A stretch of DNA of 64,000 nt from Pseudoruminococcus massiliensis (GTDB taxonomy: Bacteria; Bacillota; Clostridia; Oscillospirales; Acutalibacteraceae): NCBI RefSeq assembly GCF_900291955.1, contig NZ_OLMR01000002.1:492338-556337 (forward strand), given 5' to 3'. Under the pieces are notes generated by a model. The model searched no databases, was not told where the DNA came from, and worked only from the letters and a program-made list of their open reading frames with translations. Position numbers and translations under genes: made by a program. The first letter of the stretch is position 1. Every line of letters begins with the position of its first letter. Below are positions 51,349 to 61,257 of the stretch, piece by piece.

Positions 51349-52635
51349 ATGATTGATATTAAACTTATCAGAGAAAAAGCAGATGAAGTAAAGGCAAAAA
51401 TTAAAAAGCGTAATATGGATCTCGATTCCGTAGTTGACAGCATTATTGAAATTGATGCTAAACGCAGAGAGGTTATTGGTAAGGTTGAGGCTATGAAGGC
51501 TGAGCAGAATGCAGCTTCTAAGGAAATTCCTCAAATCAAGAAGGCTGGCGGCGATGCTTCCGAAATTATGGCTAAGATGAAAGAGCTTGTCGCACAAATT
51601 AAGGAAGAGGACGCAAAGCTTCAGGAACTCGACCAAAAGCAAAAGGAGCTTCTTCTTGGCTTGCCAAACCTTCCAGATGACGATGTTGTTGCAGGCGATA
51701 AGGAACAGAATGTACCTGTAAGATATTTCGGCGAAAAGCCAAAGTTTGACTTTGAGGCAAAGAACCATGTTGAACTTTGCGAAAGCCTCGGTATGATTGA
51801 CTATCAGCGTGGTGCAAAGATTGCTGGTTCAGGCAGCTGGCTCTATCGTGGCTGGGGTTCAAGACTTGAGTGGGCATTGCTTAACTTCTTCGTTAATGAG
51901 CATATTGCAGATGGCTATGAGTTCATTCTTCCACCACATATGCTCAACTATGAATGTGGCTATGTTGCAGGTCAGTTCCCTAAGTTTACAGATGAGGTTT
52001 ACTGGATTCAGAACCCAACAAGCAACGATAAGAAGTTTATGCTTCCAACAGCAGAAACTGCTCTCGTAAATCTTCACAGAGATGAGATTATTCCAACAGA
52101 GGAGCTTCCTAAGAAGTATATTGCTTATACACCTTGCTATCGTAGAGAGGCTGGAAGCTACCGCAGCGAAGAGCGTGGTATGATTCGTGGTCACCAGTTC
52201 AACAAGGTTGAAATGGTTCAGTATACAGAGGACGATAAGTCAGACATCGCTTTCGAGGAGCTTGTCGGCAAGGCAGAAAGAATTGTTCAGGAGCTTGGTC
52301 TTCATTACAGACTTAGCAAGCTTGCTGCTGGTGACTGCTCATTCTCTATGGCAAGAACATACGATATTGAAGTATGGATTCCAAGTATGGAAATTTATAA
52401 GGAAGTCAGTTCAGCATCTAATGCAAGAGATTATCAGGCTCGTAGAGGTAATATCAGATATAGAGGCGCAGACAAGAAGGTTCACTTTGCACATACTTTG
52501 AACGCATCAGGTCTTGCAACAAGCCGTGTTATCCCTGCAATCGTAGAGCAGTATCAGAACGCAGACGGTTCTGTCACAGTTCCAGAGGTTCTCCGTCCTT
52601 ATATGGGAATAGATGTTATAAAGAAGCCTTGCTAA
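51349..52635 (+). CDS. serS: seryl-tRNA synthetase
   Basis: A 428-residue class II synthetase. The N-terminal long coiled-coil arm (about 28-105) is rich in Lys, Glu and Ala. Motif 2 is CYRREAGSYRSEERGMIRGHQFNKVE; motif 3 is SGLATSRVIPAIVEQYQN. It also recognises tRNA-Sec in other species. AAGGAGAATAAC precedes the ATG. The 53-bp gap after parB has no terminator, so it may be co-transcribed. No T-box is seen. Confidence 0.96.
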   Translation: MIDIKLIREKADEVKAKIKKRNMDLDSVVDSIIEIDAKRREVIGKVEAMKAEQNAASKEIPQIKKAGGDASEIMAKMKELVAQIKEEDAKLQELDQKQKELLLGLPNLPDDDVVAGDKEQNVPVRYFGEKPKFDFEAKNHVELCESLGMIDYQRGAKIAGSGSWLYRGWGSRLEWALLNFFVNEHIADGYEFILPPHMLNYECGYVAGQFPKFTDEVYWIQNPTSNDKKFMLPTAETALVNLHRDEIIPTEELPKKYIAYTPCYRREAGSYRSEERGMIRGHQFNKVEMVQYTEDDKSDIAFEELVGKAERIVQELGLHYRLSKLAAGDCSFSMARTYDIEVWIPSMEIYKEVSSASNARDYQARRGNIRYRGADKKVHFAHTLNASGLATSRVIPAIVEQYQNADGSVTVPEVLRPYMGIDVIKKPC

Positions 52636-52649
52636 GTGGTAGTTTATCG

Positions 52650-52970
52650 GTAGTTACTTCGACCACGGCAAAAAACTTGCCTTAGACACTCAAAATTTAG
52701 GTCAAGCCTTTTTAAAGGCTTGTAGGTCAAGGGCGAAGCCCTTGTCGCCGTCCGCAGACGGCGACACTCTTTTGGGCGAATCCCAACACTTGTTTTTTTC
52801 TAAGCGGCGGATTTTATCCGCCGCTTATTCTTTTGTTAGCAACTTTAGTCCCTAAGGGGCGGACTTCGTCCGCCCCTTAAATGGCAAGAGATGTTAAGGG
52901 CTTCGCCCTTAAAACCCACCAAAGGCTCTGCCTTTGGAAACCGCAAGCTTTTGAAAAAGCTTGAGCAAAA
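52650..52970. repeat. long R1 element after serS
   Basis: Contains CAAGCCTTTTTAAAGGCTTG, AAGGGCGAAGCCCTT, CGCCGTCCGCAGACGGCG, TTGGGCGAATCCCAA (one mismatch), GCGGCGGATTTTATCCGCCGC, GGGGCGGACTTCGTCCGCCCC, AAGGGCTTCGCCCTT and CCAAAGGCTCTGCCTTTGG, and AAGCTTTTGAAAAAGCTT leading into the tandem array. A CGGTAGTTACTTCGACC remnant lies just before it. Confidence 0.86.
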
Positions 52971-53358
52971 CTTTTAATTTAGCAAACTTGGACGCGAATA
53001 ATAATCATTAATTTAACAAAAAAGCAGAACGCGTCTTGGGAGCGGCGGCTCGCCGCCTTGAGCGAAACTTTTAATTTAGCAAACTTGGACGCGAATAATA
53101 ATCATTAATTTAACAAAAAAGTAGAACGCGTCTTGGGAGCGGCGGCTCGCCGCCTTGAGCGAAACTTTTAATTTAGCAAACTTGAACGCGAATAATAATC
53201 ATTAATTTAACAAAAAAGTAGAACGCGTCTTGGGAGCGGCGGCTCGCCGCCTTGAGCAAAACTTTTAATTTAGCAAACTTGGACGCGAATAATAATCATT
53301 AATTTAACAAAAAAGTAGAACGCGTCTTGGGAGCGGCGGCTCGCCGCCTTGAGCAAAA
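52971..53358. repeat. four exact-period 97-bp tandem repeats (R4)
   Basis: CTTTTAATTTAGCAAACTTG begins at 52971, 53068, 53165 and 53262, and the junction CTTTTAAGTGTC closes at 53359. Each unit has GGACGCGAATAATAATCATT, an AT-rich core, AACGCGTCTTGGGAGC, a GGCGGCTCGCCGCC hairpin and TTGAGCGAAA. Units differ by only a few single-base changes (for example GCAGAACG/GTAGAACG). An inverted copy is at 58201-58275. Confidence 0.92.
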
Positions 53359-53441
53359 CTTTTAAGTGTCTTAGGGTTTCTACAAAAATTGAAGAAGTAT
53401 AAATTATAATTCTTATAAAACATTAAAAATAATTCCCGTTG

Positions 53442-53450
53442 TGATATAAT
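53442..53450 (+). promoter_or_regulatory. extended -10 promoter of guaB
   Basis: TGATATAAT within GTTGTGATATAAT, about 50 bp upstream of the start. There is no good -35. The same extended -10 is shared with the parA, degV and 5S promoters. Confidence 0.55.
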
Positions 53451-53488
53451 AAATAAATTAATAACCGTTTATATTTATAGATTACTGA

Positions 53489-54979
<1,491 letters not shown>

Positions 54980-54992
54980 TATTATAAACATA

Positions 54993-55026
54993 GAGGACAA
55001 GCCAAATTTATGGCTTGTCCTTTTTT
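54993..55026 (+). terminator. intrinsic terminator after guaB
   Basis: GGACAAGCC and GGCTTGTCC pair around AAATTTAT, followed by TTTTTTG. Confidence 0.88.
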
Positions 55027-55054
55027 GATTAAAGGAGAAAATCTAAGACACTTA

Positions 55055-55560
55055 AAAACCTTGCTCGATACATATAAGGAAAACTACCGAGCGGGCGAAC
55101 ACAGTTCGCCCCTACAATTAGCTGATGTACTTCTTTAAGACACTTAAAAGTTTTGCTCAAGCTTTTTCAAAAGCTTGTAGGTCAAGGGCAACGCCCTTGT
55201 CGCTCTCCGCAGAGAGCGAAACACCTTTGGGCGAAGCCCAACATTTCTTTTTTCTAATCGGCGGATTTTATCCGCCGATAAATTTCTTTTATATGCAAGA
55301 TTAGTCCCTAAGGGCGGACTTTGTCCGCCCTTTAAAGGCAAGAGATGTTAAGGGCTTTGCCCTTAAAACCCACCAAAGGCTCCGCCTTTGGAAACTGCAA
55401 GCTTTTGAAAAAGCTTGAGCAAAACTTTCAAGTGTCTTGGGAAAATTTGCTAACTAATCGGTAGTTTCGTCAACTGCGTCAATATAAGTCGATTTAGAAT
55501 GTCGAGCGAGGCTCGCCACCGATTCCGCGTCTTGTCCTGTGCGGTCATGCACAACTTTTG
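55055..55560. repeat. R3/R1/R2 repeat block with near-copy of 11134-11457
   Basis: R3 GGGCGAACACAGTTCGCCC, then a long R1 element whose 55148-55373 part matches 11157-11382 with one visible difference. A TAACTAATCGGTAGTTTC end follows, then an inverted R2 with degraded CGAGGCTCGCCACC and slot hairpin GTGCGGTCATGCAC. All open frames here are repeat artefacts. Confidence 0.87.
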
Positions 55561-55678
55561 GGTAAATGTATTAAATTTGTTAAAAATAGTTGAGAATTTT
55601 TTGATTTTGAATTATAATAGCATTGTAGAGAGTTTTAATACTTTAATTAGAAAATATTTAAATTTAAGGAGTAATGAT

Positions 55679-56857
55679 ATGTCAGAGGTTCAAAAGTTTA
55701 TAAAGAAATACGCCGAAACTAATAAAAAATTTTATATAACAGAAGTTATAGACAGAATTAAAAATCAAGATATGATTTGGGTGGCTTATTCTCCTATTAC
55801 TCATAACTATCATATGGATATTTGTGAGGGAAAGGCTATTTCATTCATATTTTCAGAAAAAGAATACTATAATGTTTATGAGGAGAAGCTTAAAAGCAAA
55901 GGAATGACTATTGCTCCCGCTGAGTGTAAGGTCGCAGACAGAACAGAGCTTTTTATGGGGCTTTATAGAAGCGGAATAGAGCTTATTGCGATTGATGAGG
56001 GACAGCAATATATTATAATCAGTCTTTTTGATATAATAAGAAAGCCAGATTTCGCTAATATTCCAGAAGTACAGCGACCAGTGCTTAATCCAAATCTTGT
56101 TGCAGCGGCGGATAATTTCTTTCAGGCACTTGCGTTTAAGCGTCCTACAAGAGAACTTGAAACAAAGATGTTTATAGAAATTTATAATGCAAGATATTTG
56201 ATGCCTTTTGACCCTACACAGCTTAAAGCTAATCCTGAAAATATGGTAGATGGAAAGCTTGTTGTTAAGGATAAGAGCCAGTTTAAGATTCCACTTATCA
56301 CAAACGCTGATGGAAAGAATTTCTTTGCTTTCTTTACAGACTGGATAGAATTCAGAAAATTTGATAAGCAGAAAAAACTTAGCGGAAATATCATAGGCTT
56401 TGAGGATTTGAAGTATTTTAGTAAAAAAGAAAATGGAGTAGTTATAAATCCATTTGGGTTTAATCTTATTCTTGATGAAAATATGATAAATGTTATAGAG
56501 TCTGTGGTTTCTGGCAAGCAAGATGTTAATATTGAAAAGCTTACAGTTGAAAAAGATACAAAGGTTATGCTTGGCGACCCTAAGGAGAAACCAGAAGAAT
56601 TGATTGAGGCTATAAGCAAATGTTTAGAAAAGCATAATGAGGTTAAATCAGCATATCTCAAGCTTATGGTTAAGGATAATGTTGAAAGCTGGTTGCTTGT
56701 AATAGACTTTGAGGGAGAAAAAAATGCTCTCTTTGGGGATATTGCAAAGTCGGCTTTGGCTTATTCAAAGGGCAAAAATATAGACTTTATTAAGCTTGGC
56801 TCAGAATTCAGCAAGAACGCTATAAAAAATGCAGAGCCATTCTATAAAGCAAAATAA
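55679..56857 (+). CDS. SseB family protein
   Basis: A 392-residue cytoplasmic protein from ATG 55679 (AAGGAG 8 bases upstream); the longer frame begins in a repeat. Residues about 180-300 resemble the SseB N-terminal domain (FIEIYNARYLMPFD, KIPLITNADGKNFFAFFTDWIEF). About 305-390 resemble the SseB C-terminal domain (EELIEAISKCLEKHNEVKSAYLKLM). A further related segment at 1-140 suggests an internal duplication. SseB affects serine sensitivity in E. coli, and the domain is common in secretion-system and toxin-related proteins. Its molecular role is unknown. The gene pairs with the acetyltransferase 18 bp downstream. Confidence 0.78.
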   Translation: MSEVQKFIKKYAETNKKFYITEVIDRIKNQDMIWVAYSPITHNYHMDICEGKAISFIFSEKEYYNVYEEKLKSKGMTIAPAECKVADRTELFMGLYRSGIELIAIDEGQQYIIISLFDIIRKPDFANIPEVQRPVLNPNLVAAADNFFQALAFKRPTRELETKMFIEIYNARYLMPFDPTQLKANPENMVDGKLVVKDKSQFKIPLITNADGKNFFAFFTDWIEFRKFDKQKKLSGNIIGFEDLKYFSKKENGVVINPFGFNLILDENMINVIESVVSGKQDVNIEKLTVEKDTKVMLGDPKEKPEELIEAISKCLEKHNEVKSAYLKLMVKDNVESWLLVIDFEGEKNALFGDIAKSALAYSKGKNIDFIKLGSEFSKNAIKNAEPFYKAK

Positions 56858-56875
56858 CTTATATTAGGTGATTAT

Positions 56876-57415
56876 ATGATTCTATGCTTAACAGAGCGGT
56901 TGATTATAAGAGAATATGAGGATAGCGATGCGGACAGTATTGTCCGCATTGTTAATAATGAGGGGATTTATCGTACAACATATGCTATTCCGAGAGATTA
57001 CAGCAAAAAAAGAGCAAAATGGTGGATAAAATATCTTCGCTCGAACGCAAAAAACAGAACTGGCTATGAATTTGGAATGTTCATTAAAGAGAGCGGAGAA
57101 TATATTGGTAATATAGGAATAGTTAATATCAGTTCTGCACATAATAGAGGTGATATTACTTATTTTATAAATCCTGAATTATGGGGTCAGGGCTTTGCGA
57201 CAGAGGGTGGCAGAGCTATGCTGAAGCTTGCTTTTGAGAGTTTGAGATTAAATCGCCTTGCTGGCTGCTGTATGAGCTGTAACGGAGCTTCAAGGAGAGT
57301 TATGGAAAAATTAGGCCTTAAATATGAGGGAACTGCACGAAGTGAGCTTTTGAAGGACGGCGTTTATTATGACATAGACCGTCTTGGAATGTTATCTCAG
57401 GACTATTTTTCGTAA
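56876..57415 (+). CDS. GNAT acetyltransferase, RimJ/RimL-like
   Basis: A 179-residue N-acetyltransferase. LTERLIIREYEDSDADSIV is the typical RimJ/RimL entry. The acetyl-CoA pyrophosphate loop is in WGQGFATEGG (Q-x-x-G-x-A/G type). NGASRRVMEKLGLKYEG is the conserved Asn/Ser region, with DIDRLGML near the end. Substrates can be ribosomal protein N-termini or small molecules. Co-transcribed with the SseB-family gene. Confidence 0.9.
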   Translation: MILCLTERLIIREYEDSDADSIVRIVNNEGIYRTTYAIPRDYSKKRAKWWIKYLRSNAKNRTGYEFGMFIKESGEYIGNIGIVNISSAHNRGDITYFINPELWGQGFATEGGRAMLKLAFESLRLNRLAGCCMSCNGASRRVMEKLGLKYEGTARSELLKDGVYYDIDRLGMLSQDYFS

Positions 57416-57420
57416 ACTGA

Positions 57421-57977
57421 TTTCAACGGGGAAAAGTTGAAAAAAATTGTGTTTTCAACATCGAAATGTTGAAAATGTTGAAAAGCTAATTTTTATTCTA
57501 AAAGCGAAAAATGTAAAATCTTATAAAATGAGTTGTAAAAAAATTGCCAGCACAAAATATTGGGGTGAATTTTGAGAATTTTCTGAATTTGAATAAAAAA
57601 ATAATTCAACTAAGCGGTTGAGTAGTTTTCAACCTTTTCAACAAAAAGCTGTTGAAAAGTCGGTTGAGATTAAAAATAACGGTTGAAATCATATAAAATC
57701 ACAGCATTTTTGTGTTAAAACAGTAAAAGCCAAAGTTTTGAACTGATTTTTCAATGAAAAATTGTAAAAAACTCGGTTAAAAGTGTTGAAAACTCGGTTG
57801 AAAGTGAGGAAAACTTTTTCGGAAAACTTGAATTTTAAGGCATTTTTACTGGTGGAAAGGTTATCAACAGCTATGGTTTGAAGTATTGAACTTATAGAAA
57901 AATAAAAAGAGATATGTCGAATTTTCTGCAAAAAACTAAACAAACTGTGTAATAAGTTTATATATAATTATTTCCCA
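57421..57977. other. origin-like region B: dense TTTTCAAC/GTTGAAAA cluster
   Basis: Eight exact TTTTCAAC or GTTGAAAA 8-mers in 360 bp (57436, 57452, 57468, 57477, 57626, 57635, 57651, 57785), plus close variants and TTATCAACA at 57861-57869. Two pairs are head-to-head dyads with 8-bp spacers (57452-57475 and 57635-57658). Then come GAATTTTCTGCAAAA (57919-57933) and TATATAATTATTTCCCA (57961-57977), in the same order as in the dnaN-dnaA gap. No gene is seen. Confidence 0.6.
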
Positions 57978-58036
57978 TTGATTAAATTCAAAAGATGTTA
58001 AATATAGAGAAGCTTTAAGCGGATATTGCTATATAT

Positions 58037-58560
58037 AGTGCGTGACCGCACAGGACAAGACGCGGAATCGCTCGACAAGTCTCGCTCGTGGTAGATTAGG
58101 GAAAATAGTTGACGCGGTCGAAGAGACTACCGCTTAGCTAACCGACTTCTCTTAGACACTTAAAAGTTTTGCTCAAGGCGGCGGTGCGTGACCGCACAGG
58201 ACAAGACGCGTTCTACTTTTTTGTTAAATTAATGATTATTATTCGCGTCCAAGTTTGCTAAATTAAAAGTTTCGCTCGAGCCTTTTCAAAGGCTCGCAGT
58301 TTCCAAAGGCGGAGCCTTTGGTGGGTTTTAAGGGCAAAGCCCTTAACATTTCTTGCCTTTAAAGGGCGGACTTTGTCCGCCCTTAGTTACTAATGTTGCT
58401 AACAAAAGAAAATTAATCGGCGGATTTTATCCGCCGATTTTAAGAAAAAATAAATGTTGGGCTTTGCCCAAAGGTGTTTCGCTCTCTGCGGAGAGCGACC
58501 AAAGGCTCTGCCTTTGGAAACTGCAAGCTTTTGAAAAAGCTTGAGCAAAACTTTTAGGTT
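58037..58560. repeat. R2/R4/R1 repeat block upstream of the 5S gene
   Basis: Slot hairpin GTGCGTGACCGCAC, an R2 unit to AACTACCGCTTAGCTAACC, a second slot hairpin GGTGCGTGACCGCAC, an inverted R4 unit (58201-58275), then a long R1 element with CCAAAGGCGGAGCCTTTGG, AAGGGCAAAGCCCTT, GGGCGGACTTTGTCCGCCC, CGGCGGATTTTATCCGCCG, TTGGGCTTTGCCCAA, GCTCTCTGCGGAGAGC and CCAAAGGCTCTGCCTTTGG. Confidence 0.86.
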
Positions 58561-58728
58561 TTATCATTTAGTATTATTTATATGTAAAAAAGACGCTTAA
58601 AACCACTTTGAATATAAAAATTCTGAAAAAATTAAAAATCTTAGACACTCTAAAACCGCATAAATACTGGCTTTCTTGAAAATCTCGAAAAAAATTTGGG
58701 ATTTTTTAAAATTTTTTTAAAAAAACAC

Positions 58729-58757
58729 TTGCATTTTCTGAAACAGCGTGATATAAT
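58729..58757 (+). promoter_or_regulatory. promoter of the 5S rRNA gene
   Basis: TTGCAT (58729-58734), 17-bp spacer, TATAAT (58752-58757) with extended TGA. The leader CAGTCGAGAGAACGACAGCAA resembles the leader after the right-edge promoter P1 (GTCGCGAGAGAGTGGCGAA). Confidence 0.75.
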
Positions 58758-58800
58758 AATCAAGCAGTCGAGAGAACGACAGCAAAAAACAAAATAAAGA

Positions 58801-58919
<119 letters not shown>

Positions 58920-58925
58920 AACTAA

Positions 58926-58951
58926 ACAGCTACTACGGTAGCTGTTTTTTC
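58926..58951 (+). terminator. intrinsic terminator of 5S rRNA
   Basis: ACAGCTAC-TACG-GTAGCTGT, then TTTTTTC. Confidence 0.9.
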
Positions 58952-58984
58952 TTTATATTTTTTAAGAAAATTGGAGGATAAATA

Positions 58985-60106
58985 ATGAAAAAGATTTTAG
59001 CAGTATTACTTGCACTTATTATAATACCACTTTCAATGCAGACATACAACGCAGATGAAAGCTCTGAAACAGCCCCTCAATCAGAAAGCAGCACAGAATC
59101 TACTGAGCAGACCTCTGAGCCAGATAAACAGAAAAGGCTCGTTGCATTGGGTGATAGCATTACTCGTGGCTATGGGCTTGCTGAGGACGAAAAATCATAT
59201 GTAGAGATATTAACCGAGGAGGGCAACTTTAAAAGCAATAATTTCGCCGTAAATGGCAGAACCTCGACTGTATTACTTGAGGATTTGCAAAAGCCCTCCG
59301 AAAAAGAAAGGTCTGCGCTTGAGCAAGCGGATTATATAGTTATGTCAATCGGCGGGAATGATATGCTATATCTTCTTAATAAGCTTGTAAATGGTGCGTT
59401 GCCTTCTGGTAGTACAGAAAATCCAGTTGAAACTGTAAATAATCTTATAGATATGGCAGAAAAGCTTACAGTAGAGAATATGACCTCAGATATTTCTTAT
59501 TATAAGGCTACAGTCGAAAAGGTTATCAATATTCTTAGAGAAATGAACCCTGGTGCTGAAATAGTTATGCAGACGGTTTATAACCCGTTTAAGCCTATCT
59601 TCGTTGTAGCACCTATTATGTTTGCGAATATGAAAGATGATATAGACGGTGCTTATGAAAGGGTAGAAGGCTGTATAAATGGATTTAACACAACACTATT
59701 TGAACTTTCGGAAAAGTATGGATTTAAAATTGCTGATGTTAGCAAGGTTTTTAGGGAATCGGATAAGAAATATGTAAATATGTCGCTTTCTAACCCTGAT
59801 ATTCACCCAAATGCGGCAGGGCATAGGTGTATAGCGGAGATAATTGAGCAGACGCTTGACCCTGATAAAACTATTTTTACGTCTGCAAGTGTTGAGAGCG
59901 GAAACAGTGAGAATAGTAATTCTAATAAATTAGAAAATTCAGAAAAACTTTCAACAAATAGTGAGCAATCGGTTGAAAATTCTGAAGATAACACTTCTGA
60001 TAGTGAAGAAATGAGCTATACGCAGAGAATTTTAATATTTGTAGGCATTATGGCGGTTATTTCGTTTGTAATAACCTATACACGACTAAAAAATAAGGGA
60101 AAATAG
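58985..60106 (+). CDS. secreted SGNH/GDSL esterase with C-terminal membrane anchor
   Basis: A 373-residue protein. A signal peptide (about 1-20, MKKILAVLLALIIIPLS) precedes a Ser/Glu/Thr-rich linker. The SGNH hydrolase domain (about 50-295) has block I LVALGDSITRGYG (nucleophile Ser), block II VNGRTST, block III SIGGNDM, and block V NPDIHPNAAG (Asp and His). A Ser/Asn/Glu-rich linker (about 300-340) leads to a membrane helix RILIFVGIMAVISFVITYT and a basic end, so the enzyme is tethered outside. Likely a carbohydrate or lipid esterase, possibly deacetylating polysaccharide. GGAGG is 7 bases upstream. Confidence 0.9.
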   Translation: MKKILAVLLALIIIPLSMQTYNADESSETAPQSESSTESTEQTSEPDKQKRLVALGDSITRGYGLAEDEKSYVEILTEEGNFKSNNFAVNGRTSTVLLEDLQKPSEKERSALEQADYIVMSIGGNDMLYLLNKLVNGALPSGSTENPVETVNNLIDMAEKLTVENMTSDISYYKATVEKVINILREMNPGAEIVMQTVYNPFKPIFVVAPIMFANMKDDIDGAYERVEGCINGFNTTLFELSEKYGFKIADVSKVFRESDKKYVNMSLSNPDIHPNAAGHRCIAEIIEQTLDPDKTIFTSASVESGNSENSNSNKLENSEKLSTNSEQSVENSEDNTSDSEEMSYTQRILIFVGIMAVISFVITYTRLKNKGK

Positions 60107-60181
60107 TATTCTGAATTGCACAATATAAAGATATAATTAGCTTGAGATATTTGTTATAGTTTACAAAAAGTAAAAATATAC

Positions 60182-60209
60182 TTGACAAAAAACGACTGAA
60201 AGATATAAT
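60182..60209 (+). promoter_or_regulatory. promoter of the ABC transporter operon
   Basis: TTGACA (60182-60187), 16-bp spacer, TATAAT (60204-60209). A second TATAAT lies at about 60241. Confidence 0.65.
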
Positions 60210-60281
60210 AAAAATTAAATTCTTTATTAACAGATAATTGTATAATAAAGTAAATGATGTTTGTTTTTTGGAGGAGTATAA

Positions 60282-61244
60282 ATGCCTGAAAAGAAAAAGG
60301 TAATAAGAATTTCTTTGCTTACTTTTGCGGTGCTTGCGATTGCTGCAATTATTGTTATTACGGTTTTGGCTATTGAAAACAAAGAAAAATCAGAACGGCA
60401 AAAAAGTGCGTCGGAACAAAATAATGTAATATCAGATGTTGGCGAAGCCGTAGACTTCATGACATTTTTGAAGGATTATTCTATAGATGTAGACGACAAT
60501 ATCTACAAGAAATATAAAAATATTTCAGAGGAAATTTTCGATAATATTTTTGAAGAAACCTTAAGCTCAAGTTCATTGGGAAATCTTGCTGTTATTAACA
60601 GCTATTTTAATCTCGGCAAGGAAGAATATATAAAAGATTTATTTGATAAATTTTACTATGAAGAATATGACGGTTTAAAGGTTCATATTGGAGATGATGA
60701 GGTTCCGGAATTTTATATGTATATGTTTACACTTGTAAGCCTAAAAAATTCGGGTATTGATTTATCAGAATATAATTTTGATAAAAAGCTGGCAGATGAA
60801 TTCAATAAAAAAATTGAGAAATCAGGCATGAACAGCGATTTGAATGATATATTCTGGTATTTCTCTTATACAGACAATATTAATATGATTAAATATCAAA
60901 AAGCAAGAGATTATTTCTCGCAATATTATGACATAGATGAGGAAAAGAAAAATTCAGATTATTTTAGTTCTGTTTGCACAATAAACTATTATAGGCAGCT
61001 CTTTGATAATGATGACAGCTTAAAAAACAAGGTGAATGAGGTATATATGTCCTTAAATTCCGATGACAGCTTTGGATTTAATGGTGAACTCGGTGATTTA
61101 TCTATTATCGCACAAACATTGAAGGATTCTGGTATAAAAGAAATTAACAAAAATAAATACTTATCCGATAATGCTGAAAGATGGCTTGAAAAAGTATATA
61201 ACAATGCAGCAGAAAAAAGTACAGATTGGCTGAAAGAGGTATAA
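60282..61244 (+). CDS. membrane-anchored protein of unknown function, ABC operon
   Basis: A 320-residue protein. It begins MPEKKKVIRISLLTFAVL with one N-terminal membrane helix (about 8-31). The rest is a highly charged, Asp/Lys/Asn/Ser-rich and probably helical extracellular domain. I see no motif or lipobox. GGAGG lies 8 bases upstream. Only 13 bp separate it from the ABC transporter gene, so it may be an accessory or substrate-capturing subunit. Confidence 0.75.
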   Translation: MPEKKKVIRISLLTFAVLAIAAIIVITVLAIENKEKSERQKSASEQNNVISDVGEAVDFMTFLKDYSIDVDDNIYKKYKNISEEIFDNIFEETLSSSSLGNLAVINSYFNLGKEEYIKDLFDKFYYEEYDGLKVHIGDDEVPEFYMYMFTLVSLKNSGIDLSEYNFDKKLADEFNKKIEKSGMNSDLNDIFWYFSYTDNINMIKYQKARDYFSQYYDIDEEKKNSDYFSSVCTINYYRQLFDNDDSLKNKVNEVYMSLNSDDSFGFNGELGDLSIIAQTLKDSGIKEINKNKYLSDNAERWLEKVYNNAAEKSTDWLKEV

Positions 61245-61257
61245 AAGGAGATAATAT

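Noticed and set aside
52971..53358. 97-bp tandem repeats as a CRISPR or satellite.
   Set aside because: There are no unique spacers and the unit is too long; it belongs to the R4 repeat family.
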